A program made the translations under genes and the position numbers. Positions 16,329-24,419 of a stretch of DNA of 64,000 bases are shown piece by piece. Origin of the DNA: an uncultured Gemmiger sp. (GTDB taxonomy: Bacteria > Bacillota > Clostridia > Oscillospirales > Ruminococcaceae); contig CALXHT010000001.1 in assembly GCA_944388215.1 (NCBI GenBank), forward strand, positions 124,001-188,000, read 5' to 3'. Below the pieces are notes generated by a model that was not told the origin of the DNA, did not search any database, and saw nothing but the letters and a program-made list of their open reading frames with translations. Within the stretch, counting starts at the first letter, position 1. The number at the start of each line of letters is the position of its first letter.

Positions 16329-17713
16329 CGGCAGCCCTCCTGCAGGGGTGTATCCCCCAGTTGGCAGCGGCGCTCCATGGCGGCGCTGGTGTTGCGGATG
16401 GCACTGCATGCGGCACTGTGCCAGATGCGGTGCCAGGGCATGCGCAGCAGGTTCCCCAGCCCCGGGCCGGACAGCCAGCTCTGGCAGGGCAGTACCGTGC
16501 CGTCGGGGCCCACCGCCATGTTGGACAGGCAGGCGCCGCAGCTGGGAATCTGGGTGAAGCCCAGGTCGCGCAGCGTCTCCTCGGACAGCCAGCCGGGGCT
16601 GGTGAAGTTGATCTCCATGGCGTTGGCCGCGGCGTATTCCATGGCTGGGCGCAACACCGCCACCAGTTCATCGGGGGTCAGCCGCTCGGCACGGCTGGCT
16701 TCGGTCTCGGCGTTGCCGGCGGGAATCAGCCCGCTGCAGGTCAGGTACCGCACCCCCAGCTCGTGGGCCAGCTGTACCGTGGACAGATAATCCCGGTTCA
16801 GGCTGCACAACGGCGTGTTCAGGCTGACGCTCAGCCCCGCCGCCAGGGCGTTCTTGATGCCGCCCAGCGTGTCGGTGTAGCCGTCCACTCCCACCAGGGT
16901 GTTGTGGATTTCGGGGGCGGCGGAATAGAAGGTGATCTGCACGGCGTCCAGGCTGGCGTTTTTCAGGTCCTTGCACATGGCGCTGGTCAGCATCCGGCCG
17001 TTGGTGTTCAGCCGGGTCACAAACCACTGGGAAGCCTGCACCAGCTTGACCAGATCGTTGCGCAAAGTGGGTTCCCCGCCGGTAAAGGTCAGCTGGGGAA
17101 TGCCCGCGCTGCGGCATTTTTCAATGACGGCCAGCCACTGGTCGGTGTCCAGTTCCGGCGCGGCGCCCAGGGGCTGGTTGGCGGCATAGCAGTGCAGACA
17201 TTTCTGGTTGCAGTGCCAGGCGCCGTCCTTCATCATGGAGCTGATCATCAGGTCCATGCGGTGGGGGGCGTTCATCCGCGCGGCATAGTCCCCCAGATGG
17301 AGCGGCTGGATGTGCAGCGGCGGGGTCTGGCCCCGGGCCACCGCACACAGGCAGTCCAGCATCAGCTGCAGGTCGGATGCGATCTGCAGTTCAGGGGTGC
17401 GGCGGTACACCTTGTGGGTGGCGGCCACTGCCTGGGCCGTGATGGCCGACCAGTCGGCGGGGGCCAGTTTCTTGCCGCTGTGGGGATGCAGGGCATCCAT
17501 CAGCGCGGTGAGCAGGATGGCCCAGCTGACGTTCAGCGGCAGGATATCCTGCCCGTTGAGGATGGTCACAAAGGGGGTCTCCCGGTCGGGGTGGCGGCAG
17601 GGGATCAGATGGATGCGAACGACGCCGGGACCGTCGGGGTCCAGCGTCACATGGCGCACACGGGAAAGATGCCCGTGCAGAAAGGCGCGTTCCGCATAGG
17701 TCAGATATTTCAT
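16325..17713 (-). CDS. Radical SAM/SPASM protein, putative peptide or protein maturase
   Basis: A 462-residue protein with an N-terminal region of about 150 residues of unknown fold, then a radical SAM domain with the CxxxCxxC cluster motif at C168, C172, C175 (CNQKCLHCY) and GGEP near 212-215. A C-terminal SPASM-like region has cysteines at 392, 395, 410, 436, 450 and 461 and the typical VGPDGTVLPCQ. SPASM proteins carry extra 4Fe-4S clusters and many modify cysteines or other residues in ribosomal peptides. It is the first gene of an operon whose second product has a Cys-Ala repeat tail, with overlapping stop and start codons. Radical SAM genes paired with Cys-rich tails have, as I recall, been noted before, but I know of no proven chemistry for this arrangement. 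Confidence 0.88.
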   Translation of the reverse strand: MKYLTYAERAFLHGHLSRVRHVTLDPDGPGVVRIHLIPCRHPDRETPFVTILNGQDILPLNVSWAILLTALMDALHPHSGKKLAPADWSAITAQAVAATHKVYRRTPELQIASDLQLMLDCLCAVARGQTPPLHIQPLHLGDYAARMNAPHRMDLMISSMMKDGAWHCNQKCLHCYAANQPLGAAPELDTDQWLAVIEKCRSAGIPQLTFTGGEPTLRNDLVKLVQASQWFVTRLNTNGRMLTSAMCKDLKNASLDAVQITFYSAAPEIHNTLVGVDGYTDTLGGIKNALAAGLSVSLNTPLCSLNRDYLSTVQLAHELGVRYLTCSGLIPAGNAETEASRAERLTPDELVAVLRPAMEYAAANAMEINFTSPGWLSEETLRDLGFTQIPSCGACLSNMAVGPDGTVLPCQSWLSGPGLGNLLRMPWHRIWHSAACSAIRNTSAAMERRCQLGDTPLQEGCR

Positions 17714-17759
17714 CGGGGATGGTTCCTCCGCAAAGTTACAGAATGGTTAAATTGCTAAA

Positions 17760-17788
17760 AGTATACCATATTGAGTGGATAATTACAA
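17760..17788 (-). promoter_or_regulatory. Promoter of radical SAM operon
   Basis: Minus-strand TTGTAA (complement of 17783-17788) and TATACT (complement of 17760-17765), 17 bases apart, 47 bases before the first ATG. Confidence 0.75.
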
Positions 17789-17822
17789 CTGCGGCGGGGT
17801 GGGGAAAGGGACAGGATACCAC

Positions 17823-17851
17823 AAAAAAATGCCTGCCGCAAAACGGCAGGC
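17823..17851 (-). terminator. Terminator of prfC-yitT
   Basis: Minus-strand stem GCCTGCCG/CGGCAGGC with a 5-base loop, followed by A and seven T, 15 bases after the yitT-like stop. Confidence 0.85.
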
Positions 17852-17866
17852 GAATGGCGAAATCAT

Positions 17867-18751
17867 TCAGATGGAGCGGAAACCCTTGCCCACGATCTCG
17901 CTGCTGTTGACGATGGTGATGAAGGCGTGGGGATCGTTGCGGCGCACGAAGCGGCGCAGGTGCTGGGCCTGGCCGCGGGTGAGCACCGTCATGAGCACCC
18001 ATTTTTCCTCGTGGGTGTAAGCGCCCTCGGCGCGCTCCTCGGTGGCGGAGCGGTTGAGTTCCTTGACGATGAAATCCCGGACCGGGCCGGGGTTGGTGGT
18101 GACCACCGTGCAGACCTTGCGCAGGTTGATACTCTCGATGGCGCTGTCCACCACGGTGGTTTTGAGCACCATGCCCAGAATGCAGTACAGCCCGGTGGTG
18201 GGGCCGTAGAGATAGGCGCCCACCAGCACGATGGCCAGGTCGCTGATGAGCAGGGCGCGGCCGATCTCCAGGCTGGTGTACTTGTGCAGGATCATGGCCA
18301 CGATGTCGGTGCCGCCGGTGGAGGCGCCGATATTGAAGACGATGGCGCTGCCCACGGCGGGCAGGATGACGGCGTAGCACAGCTCCAGGAAAACGTCGTG
18401 GGTGAGGGGCGCCGTCAGCGGCCAGATCCGCTCACAGAGGCTGACGAAAAAGGAGAGGGCAAAGGAGGAGTAGATGGTCCACCCCATGGATTTTACCCCC
18501 AGGAAGGCGAAGCCCAGCAGGACCAGGATGGCGTTGACGATCCACATGAAGAAGCCCACGTTCCACTGGGGAAAGAGGGTGGACAGGATGATGGAGAGGC
18601 CCGAGGTGCCGCCGAAAGCGAAATGGTTGGGCGTCTTGAAGAGGGCGATGCCCATGGCGGTGGCGATGAGGCCCAGGTTGAGCAGGACGAAGAATTTGGC
18701 GTCCTCCACCATCATTTTTTTGGTGAGGTGTTTTTGCAGAATTTGCAGCAT
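17867..18751 (-). CDS. YitT-family membrane protein (DUF161/DUF2179)
   Basis: A 294-residue integral membrane protein with five to six spans in residues 20-200 and a C-terminal cytoplasmic DUF2179 domain (about 205-294, containing CTVVTTNPGPVRDFIVKELNRSAT). The segments FKTPNHFAFGGTSGLSIIL and FNIGASTGGTDIVAMIL are YitT hallmarks. No transport substrate is known for the family. It starts 36 bases after the RF3 gene and may be read from the same transcript. Confidence 0.9.
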   Translation of the reverse strand: MLQILQKHLTKKMMVEDAKFFVLLNLGLIATAMGIALFKTPNHFAFGGTSGLSIILSTLFPQWNVGFFMWIVNAILVLLGFAFLGVKSMGWTIYSSFALSFFVSLCERIWPLTAPLTHDVFLELCYAVILPAVGSAIVFNIGASTGGTDIVAMILHKYTSLEIGRALLISDLAIVLVGAYLYGPTTGLYCILGMVLKTTVVDSAIESINLRKVCTVVTTNPGPVRDFIVKELNRSATEERAEGAYTHEEKWVLMTVLTRGQAQHLRRFVRRNDPHAFITIVNSSEIVGKGFRSI

Positions 18752-18787
18752 AGATGATTGCTTCCTTGATAAAATGGCGCAATGCCG

Positions 18788-20401
18788 TCAGAATGTCAGG
18801 TTGCCGAACTCGGACAGTTTCAGCGTCTCGTTGTGCTGTTCGGCCCAGTTGATGCTCCAGGAGCTGCCGAAGAGCAGCAGATGGTTGCCCTTCAGGTCCT
18901 CGATGGGGCGGGTGTCGCTGGTCAGGTCCAGGTGTTTGGGGTCCAGCTCGTCGGGATCGTTGGTGATCCAGCGCAGGTACTCATAGGGCAGCTGCTGCAT
19001 GCGGATCTCCACGTTGTATTCGTTTTTCAGGCGGTATTCCAGCACTTCCAGCTGCAGTACGCCCACCACGCCCACGATGACCTCCTCCATGCCGGAGCCC
19101 AGGTCGCGGAAGATCTGGATGGCACCCTCCTGGGCGATCTGTTCCATACCCTTCACGAACTGTTTGCGTTTCATGGTGTCCACCTGGGTCACCCGGGCGA
19201 AATGTTCGGGGGCGAAGGTGGGGATGCCCGCAAACTGCACATGGGGCTTGCCGGTGCACAGCGTATCGCCGATGGAGAAGATGCCCGGGTCAAACAGGCC
19301 GATGATATCGCCGGCGTAGGCCTCGCTGACGATGGCACGGTCGTCGGCCATCAGGCTGGTGCCGGTGGCCAGTTTGATGTTCTTGCCCTCCTGCACATGG
19401 TAGGCTTCCATGCCGCGCTCGAACTTGCCGGAGCAGATGCGCAGGAACGCGATGCGGTCCCGGTGGTTCTTGTTCATGTTGGCCTGGATCTTGAAGATGA
19501 AGCCGGAGAAGTTCTCGCTGCAGGGGTCCACCACCTCGCCGGAAATAGCATCCTTGCGGGGCAGCGGGGTGGGGGTCAGGCGGAGGAACTCCTTCAGGAA
19601 GGGCTCCACGCCGAAGTTGGTCAGCGCCGAACCGAAGAACACCGGCGACAGCGTACCGTTGTGCACGGCCTCCAGGTCGAATTCCTCGGCGGCACCGTCC
19701 AGCAGCTCGATGTCCTCGGCCAGTTTCTGGTGGTTGTCGGCACCGATAAGCTCGTCCAGTTTGGCGTCACCCAGCTCGGCCTCGATCTCCTCCACCATCT
19801 TGACGCCGTTGGCGCGGCCGTCGCTCTCGAAGGCCAGCACCCGGCGGCTGTCCCGGTCAAAGACGCCCTTGAAGCCCTTGCCGCAGCCGATGGGCCAGTT
19901 CATGGGGTAGGTCTTGATGCCGAGGATCTCCTCGATGTTCTCCATCAGTTCAAAGGGGTCCCGGGCTTCCCGGTCCATCTTGTTGATGAAGGTGAAGATG
20001 GGAATATGGCGCAGCGTGCAGACCTTGAACAGCTTGATGGTCTGGGCCTCCACGCCCTTGGCCGCGTCGATGACCATGACGGCGGAATCCGCCGCCATCA
20101 GGGTGCGGTAGGTGTCCTCGCTGAAGTCCTGGTGGCCGGGGGTGTCCAGAATGTTGATGCACTTGCCCTGGTAGTTGAACTGCAGCACCGACGAGGTGAC
20201 CGAGATGCCGCGCTGTTTCTCGATGTCCATCCAGTCGGACACCGCGTGTTTGGCACTCTGTTTGCCTTTGACCGAACCAGCCGTCTGGATGGCGCCCCCG
20301 TACAGCAGCAGCTTTTCGGTCAGGGTGGTTTTACCGGCGTCGGGGTGCGAGATGATCGCAAAGGTCCGCCGGCTCTCGATTTGTTCGCGCAATGATGGCA
20401 T
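18788..20401 (-). CDS. prfC: Peptide chain release factor 3
   Basis: A 537-residue translational GTPase that recycles RF1 and RF2 from the ribosome. It has the G1 loop SHPDAGKTT at 18-26, switch II DTPGHQDF, NKMD for guanine recognition, and domains II and III of normal RF3 length. The RF3-specific VKGKQSAKHAVSDWMDIEKQRGIS stretch separates it from EF-G. The start at 20401 has AAGGAG. A leader of about 90 nt with a 7-bp hairpin lies between promoter and gene. Confidence 0.95.
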   Translation of the reverse strand: MPSLREQIESRRTFAIISHPDAGKTTLTEKLLLYGGAIQTAGSVKGKQSAKHAVSDWMDIEKQRGISVTSSVLQFNYQGKCINILDTPGHQDFSEDTYRTLMAADSAVMVIDAAKGVEAQTIKLFKVCTLRHIPIFTFINKMDREARDPFELMENIEEILGIKTYPMNWPIGCGKGFKGVFDRDSRRVLAFESDGRANGVKMVEEIEAELGDAKLDELIGADNHQKLAEDIELLDGAAEEFDLEAVHNGTLSPVFFGSALTNFGVEPFLKEFLRLTPTPLPRKDAISGEVVDPCSENFSGFIFKIQANMNKNHRDRIAFLRICSGKFERGMEAYHVQEGKNIKLATGTSLMADDRAIVSEAYAGDIIGLFDPGIFSIGDTLCTGKPHVQFAGIPTFAPEHFARVTQVDTMKRKQFVKGMEQIAQEGAIQIFRDLGSGMEEVIVGVVGVLQLEVLEYRLKNEYNVEIRMQQLPYEYLRWITNDPDELDPKHLDLTSDTRPIEDLKGNHLLLFGSSWSINWAEQHNETLKLSEFGNLTF

Positions 20402-20498
20402 GAAAACTGACTCCTTATTTCGTTACATACATGTGACGGATGTTCCATAGCGTCAATGTCACATCGGGGCACACTCCTCTACAATACTAACGTACCCT

Positions 20499-20527
20499 AT
20501 CATACATGGTTTTTCAGGGAATTGCAA
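20499..20527 (-). promoter_or_regulatory. Promoter of prfC
   Basis: Minus-strand TTGCAA (complement of 20522-20527), 17-base spacer, TATGAT (complement of 20499-20504). The leader contains ATGTGAC/GTCACAT, able to form a hairpin at about 20430-20465. Confidence 0.75.
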
Positions 20528-20584
20528 CGGAAATTTTACCGCACAGCCCCCAAAAACAGTCTCCGGGAATCGGCGGGACGCCAT

Positions 20585-20614
20585 GTATAAAATGCTTCCG
20601 GGCGTCCCACACTA
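20585..20614 (+). promoter_or_regulatory. Possible forespore-type promoter of M23 gene
   Basis: GTATA at 20585-20589 followed after 18 bases by CACACTA at 20608-20614 resembles sigma-F/sigma-G promoters. The match is imperfect: the first element fits sigma-F better and the second sigma-G better. No good sigma-A promoter is visible upstream of the gene. Confidence 0.3.
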
Positions 20615-20652
20615 GGGGCATACACAAAATTTGCCGTAAAGGACGGGGGAAG

Positions 20653-21381
20653 ATGAACCATATCAAATCGTTTTTCAAGGAGAAGGGGCTGTATCTGTTC
20701 TGTCTGGCGCTGGTGTTTGCCGCCACGGCGGCGGGCATTCTGGCGCTGCGCCGCGTGGTGACCAACATGTCGGAGCTGACCCAGCTCCGCAAAGACGCCC
20801 TGCAGGAGGAAAGCCAATGGACACAGCCCGATACCACCGTGGACAATCCGGCCAGCAATGTGCCCAAACCCACTACGGCACCCTCAGCCGTGCCCTCTGC
20901 GCCGCCTGCCTCCTCTGGGGCGTCGTCGGCGTCTGCCTCTGCATCCGCAGAACCGTCCGCCACTGCCGCGCCGTCCGCGCAGCCTGCGGCCTCCTCGGCC
21001 TTGTGGCAGACCGAGCCCATAGCGGCTTTCAGCGGTGAGGAGCTGGTCTACAACGAGACGCTGGGCGACTGGCGCACCCACAACGGTGCCGACTATGCTG
21101 CCAAGGTCGGGGAGGATGTGAGCCCGGTACGGGGCGGCACCGTCACGGCGGTGACCGAGGATGCCCTGTGGGGCACGGTGGTGGAGATCACCGACCAGAA
21201 TGAGGTGCTGTGGCGGTATTGCGGCCTGACCGATGTATCGCTGCAGCCCGGGGAAGGGGTGACCACCGCCACCACGCTGGGCAAGGTGGGCAGCATTCCG
21301 TCGGAGAGCAAGGCGGAATCCCACCTGCATCTGGAATGCCTGGAAAAGGACGCCTACCAGGACCCCGAGAGCATGAAATAA
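20653..21381 (+). CDS. Membrane-anchored M23 (LytM) peptidase, SpoIIQ-like
   Basis: A 242-residue protein with one N-terminal span (about residues 12-32), a short coiled region, a Pro/Ser/Ala-rich linker (about 60-118) and a C-terminal LytM/M23 domain. The zinc ligands of the family are present: H and D in THNGADYAAKVGEDV and the HLH motif in ESHLHLE. Layout and size match SpoIIQ, the forespore-membrane protein of the engulfment channel; in many clostridia SpoIIQ keeps its metal site. The start at ATG 20653 with GGGGGA is preferred to a longer frame. A simple cell-wall peptidase is the alternative. Confidence 0.75.
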   Translation: MNHIKSFFKEKGLYLFCLALVFAATAAGILALRRVVTNMSELTQLRKDALQEESQWTQPDTTVDNPASNVPKPTTAPSAVPSAPPASSGASSASASASAEPSATAAPSAQPAASSALWQTEPIAAFSGEELVYNETLGDWRTHNGADYAAKVGEDVSPVRGGTVTAVTEDALWGTVVEITDQNEVLWRYCGLTDVSLQPGEGVTTATTLGKVGSIPSESKAESHLHLECLEKDAYQDPESMK

Positions 21382-21386
21382 AGAAG

Positions 21387-21412
21387 TCCCCCGTTCCGGC
21401 CGGAACGGGGGA
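21387..21412. terminator. Bidirectional terminator
   Basis: A 13-base inverted repeat (21387-21399 with 21400-21412) that forms a stem of about 11 bp with a GGCC loop. It lies between the converging M23 and P-type ATPase genes. Confidence 0.75.
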
Positions 21413-21420
21413 TGTTTCTG

Positions 21421-23286
21421 TTATCGGTAGGAAGCCACGCGGAGCATCCGGGTGGCGTTGAGCACTGCCAGCACCATGACGCCCACATCGGCGAAGACGG
21501 CCCACCACATGTTGGCCACGCCCACGGCGCTGAGCAGCAGACAGAGCAGCTTGACGCCCAGGGCAAAGGCGATGTTCTGGTAGACGATGGCCATGCACTT
21601 GCGGGCAATCCGCATGGAAAGGCCGATCTTGGCGGGATCGTCGTCCATCAGCACCACATCGGCGGCCTCGATGGCGGCGTCGCTGCCCAGGGCACCCATG
21701 GCGATGCCGATATCCGCCCGCATGAGCACGGGAGCATCGTTGATGCCGTCGCCGGCGAAGACCAGCATTTTGTCGGCGGGTTTGCCGGCCAGCAGGGCTT
21801 CCACCTGGTGGACCTTGTCGGCGGGCAGCAACCCGGCGTGGACCTCGTCGATGCCCAGCGCTGTGGCCACCTTGTGGGCCACGGCGGGGCTGTCCCCAGT
21901 GAGCATGACGGTGCGCACGCCCTGGCTGCGCAGGTCCTGCATGGCGACTGCGGCGGTGGGCTTCTCCTCGTCGGAGATCAGGATGGAGCCCAGGAACCGG
22001 CCATCCCGGGCCACATAGACGATGCTGCCCGCGCCGTCGTCGGCGGTGTAGGCGATGCCGCTTTCCTCCATCAGGCGGGCGTTGCCGGCCAGGACCACCT
22101 TGCCATCCACCAGTGTGCGCACGCCTTGCCCGGCCACTTCCTGGGCGTCGGCCGCCCGGCGGGCATCCACATCGGGGCAGGCTTCTCGCAGGCTCTTGCT
22201 GATGGGATGGCTGGAAAACCGTTCTGCCAGAGCGGCGTTTTCCAAAAGGTCCGCCTCGGTCACGCCCGGGGCGGGGGTGACGCGGGTCACCGCAAAGACG
22301 CCCTTGGTCAGGGTGCCGGTCTTGTCAAAGGCGGCCACGCCGGTGTGGGCCAGTGCCTCCAGATAGTTGCCGCCCTTCACCAGGATACCGCACCGGGAGG
22401 CCCCGCCGATACCGCCGAAGAAGGTCAGCGGGATGGAGATGACCAGCGCACAGGGACAGCTGATGACCAGGAAGGTGAGGGCGCGCAGCACCCAGACGGT
22501 CCAGCCGCCGCCCAGCACCAGCGGGGGCAGCAGGGCCAGCAGCAGCGCAGCCAGACAGACGGCGGGGGTATACCAGCGGGCAAATTTCGTGATGAAGTTT
22601 TCTACTTTGGCCTTTTTCAGGCTGGAATTTTCCACCAGGTCCAGGATCTTGGCCACGGTGGATTCATCGTAGGCTTTGGTGGTGGTGATGCGCAGCAGGC
22701 CGTCCTCGTTGACGCAGCCGCTGATGACCCCGTCCCCGGGGCGCACCGTGCGGGGACGGCTCTCGCCGGTCAGGGCGGCGGTGTTCAGCGTGCTTTCCCC
22801 GCTGAGTACCGTGCCGTCGATGGGGATCTTCTCCCCGGGCCGTACCACGATCACCGAACCCACGGCCACCTCGTCGGGGTCCACCACCGTCACGGTGCCG
22901 TCGGCCTGTTCCAGGTTGGCACTGTCGGGGCGGATGTCCATCAGCTCGCTGATGCTGCGGCGGCTCTTGCCCACCGCATAGCTCTGGAACAGCTCGCCGA
23001 TCTGGTAGAACAGCATGACGGCCACGCCCTCGGCGTATTCGCCGCAGCCCATGGCGCCCACCGTGGCCACCGCCATCAGGAAGTTTTCGTCGAACACCTG
23101 CCCGCTGCGGATGCCTAATACCGCCTTGCGCAGCACGTCGTAGCCGATCACCAGATAGGGGATCAGCCAGACGATGAGCTGGCCGTACCAGGGCAGCGGC
23201 AGAAAATGCAGCGCCACCGCCGCACAGCCAGTCAGCACCGCGGCCAGAATGATGCGCCGCAGCGTTCGTTTCTGCTTTTTGGTCAT
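21421..23286 (-). CDS. Zn/Cd/Pb-exporting P1B-type ATPase
   Basis: A 621-residue heavy-metal efflux pump of the ZntA/CadA group, pumping divalent soft metals out of the cell. It has the metal-site helix with CPC (ISCPCALVIS), the phosphorylated Asp in DKTGTLTKG, the P1B SHP motif (RFSSHPIS), the TGES actuator loop and GDGINDAP. The usual N-terminal HMA domain is absent and is encoded by the separate small gene upstream. The start is ATG 23286 with GGAGG; a GTG at 23310 is less likely. It is the last gene of an ArsR-controlled operon. Confidence 0.93.
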   Translation of the reverse strand: MTKKQKRTLRRIILAAVLTGCAAVALHFLPLPWYGQLIVWLIPYLVIGYDVLRKAVLGIRSGQVFDENFLMAVATVGAMGCGEYAEGVAVMLFYQIGELFQSYAVGKSRRSISELMDIRPDSANLEQADGTVTVVDPDEVAVGSVIVVRPGEKIPIDGTVLSGESTLNTAALTGESRPRTVRPGDGVISGCVNEDGLLRITTTKAYDESTVAKILDLVENSSLKKAKVENFITKFARWYTPAVCLAALLLALLPPLVLGGGWTVWVLRALTFLVISCPCALVISIPLTFFGGIGGASRCGILVKGGNYLEALAHTGVAAFDKTGTLTKGVFAVTRVTPAPGVTEADLLENAALAERFSSHPISKSLREACPDVDARRAADAQEVAGQGVRTLVDGKVVLAGNARLMEESGIAYTADDGAGSIVYVARDGRFLGSILISDEEKPTAAVAMQDLRSQGVRTVMLTGDSPAVAHKVATALGIDEVHAGLLPADKVHQVEALLAGKPADKMLVFAGDGINDAPVLMRADIGIAMGALGSDAAIEAADVVLMDDDPAKIGLSMRIARKCMAIVYQNIAFALGVKLLCLLLSAVGVANMWWAVFADVGVMVLAVLNATRMLRVASYR

Positions 23287-23316
23287 GAAAGGATGCCTCC
23301 GTTCCGACACGCTGCC

Positions 23317-23532
23317 TTACAGTTCAATCTCGAAATCCGGCTCGATCTTCTTCGCTGTGCGCACAGCCTGCTGCAGGATCTCGTCAAAGCGGCTGTCGTC
23401 AGCGGCCAGCAGCATCTTCTGGGTCATAAAGCTCACACTGGCGTTCTCCACACCGGGCAGGGCCTTGACGGCGGTTTCAATCTTGGCGGCGCAGTTGGCG
23501 CAGTCCACTTCGATCTTGAATTTCTTCTGCAT
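23317..23532 (-). CDS. Stand-alone heavy-metal-associated (HMA) domain protein
   Basis: A 71-residue ferredoxin-like HMA domain with the metal-binding CxxC in DCANCAAK. The start is ATG 23532 with AAAGGAG eight bases upstream. It sits 30 bases before the P-type ATPase gene, which lacks its own HMA domain, so it probably delivers metal to that pump or acts as its detached regulatory domain. The DCANC form with preceding Asp is typical of Zn/Cd pumps rather than copper pumps. Confidence 0.9.
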   Translation of the reverse strand: MQKKFKIEVDCANCAAKIETAVKALPGVENASVSFMTQKMLLAADDSRFDEILQQAVRTAKKIEPDFEIEL

Positions 23533-23557
23533 GACAAAAACTCCTTTGCTCTGTGTT

Positions 23558-23920
23558 TTATTCTTCCACATGTTCCATGCCCAGCGCGATCATGCTGCGC
23601 ACGTGGTCGTCGTCCAGCGAATAGTAGATGGTTTTTCCCTCCCGCCGGAACTTCACCAGCTTGTTGGTCTTGAGCAGCCGCAGCTGGTGGCTCACCGCGC
23701 TCTGGGACAGTTCCACCACCTGGGCAATGTCGTTGACGCAGAGCTCGCTCTCGAACAGGGCGTAGAGGATCTTGATGCGGGTGGTATCGCCGAACACCCG
23801 GAAGAGCTCCGCCAGGTCGTAGAGGATCTCGTCCCCGGGCAGGTCGTCCTGCAGCTTCTGCAGGGCCTGTGCGTCCAGCGCCGGGCTGGCGGCGGACAGG
23901 GCAGCATCGTGCTGTGCCAT
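23558..23920 (-). CDS. ArsR/SmtB-family metal-sensing repressor
   Basis: A 120-residue winged-helix regulator. The recognition helix is in ELSQSAVSHQLRLLKTNKLV. The C-terminal helix carries D-x-H-x10-H-x2-E (DDDHVRSMIALGMEHVEE), the alpha-5 zinc site of SmtB/CzrA-type sensors. A lone Cys in ELCVNDIA is not enough for the cadmium/lead site of CadC or CmtR. Zinc sensing is therefore most likely. The start at 23920 has AAAGGA. It is the first gene of the efflux operon, and an inverted repeat overlaps its promoter. Confidence 0.92.
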   Translation of the reverse strand: MAQHDAALSAASPALDAQALQKLQDDLPGDEILYDLAELFRVFGDTTRIKILYALFESELCVNDIAQVVELSQSAVSHQLRLLKTNKLVKFRREGKTIYYSLDDDHVRSMIALGMEHVEE

Positions 23921-23933
23921 AGGAAACATCCTT

Positions 23934-23982
23934 TCATATGTTTATTTGTTCATATGATACACCTGACTAGGCCGCCTGTCAA
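23934..23982 (-). promoter_or_regulatory. Promoter and ArsR operator of metal efflux operon
   Basis: Minus-strand TTGACA (complement of 23977-23982), 17-base spacer and TATCAT (complement of 23954-23959). An inverted repeat TCATATG-N10-CATATGA at 23934-23957 overlaps the -10, in the position expected for repression by the first gene product. Confidence 0.8.
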
Positions 23983-23992
23983 GGGGAAAAAA

Positions 23993-24024
23993 CAAAAAAT
24001 CCCCGCATTTCTGCGGGGAAAAAG
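23993..24024. terminator. Bidirectional terminator
   Basis: Stem TCCCCGCA/TGCGGGGA with a short loop, flanked by A6 on one side and A5 on the other. It ends the uracil permease operon and insulates the metal operon promoter. Confidence 0.8.
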
Positions 24025-24044
24025 CAGGGGACAGACCCTTTCTT

Positions 24045-24395
24045 TTATTGGGGCGGCACAAAGCCGGGTTCGCCGGGCAGGATGACGCCGTTGTCGGCGA
24101 GCATCCGGCGGAATTCCTCGTCGGGCATCTCAAAGATCACTTCCTTGATCATGCCCGGTTCGTGGACCAGGATCTTCCAGGGGGCACCGTCGGGCTGCTG
24201 CAGGAACAGGATGCCCGAAACCTGGCCCAGTCCCTTGATGCCTTCATCCTCCCAAAAGGCGGGGGAGGGGGTCACATAGTAGTGATCCACCATCCGGCCG
24301 TCGGCAAAATCATGCTCGATGGCGGCGGGCAGTTCGCCCTCGGCCTGTTCCGATTTGTATTGCAGGTGCAGGTTGGTAAAATCCGCAGCGGTCAT
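24045..24395 (-). CDS. Hypothetical 116-residue protein
   Basis: A soluble, acidic protein with no signal peptide or membrane segment; I do not recognise a family. It has an aromatic-rich central part (DHYYVTPSPAFWEDEGIKGLGQ) and ends in a proline-rich tail. The ATG at 24395 follows AAGGAGG by eight bases, so it is a real gene. It lies 24 bases after the uracil permease gene and is probably co-transcribed with it. Confidence 0.75.
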   Translation of the reverse strand: MTAADFTNLHLQYKSEQAEGELPAAIEHDFADGRMVDHYYVTPSPAFWEDEGIKGLGQVSGILFLQQPDGAPWKILVHEPGMIKEVIFEMPDEEFRRMLADNGVILPGEPGFVPPQ

Positions 24396-24419
24396 GGGGT
24401 CCTCCTTGGAAAGGTCCGA

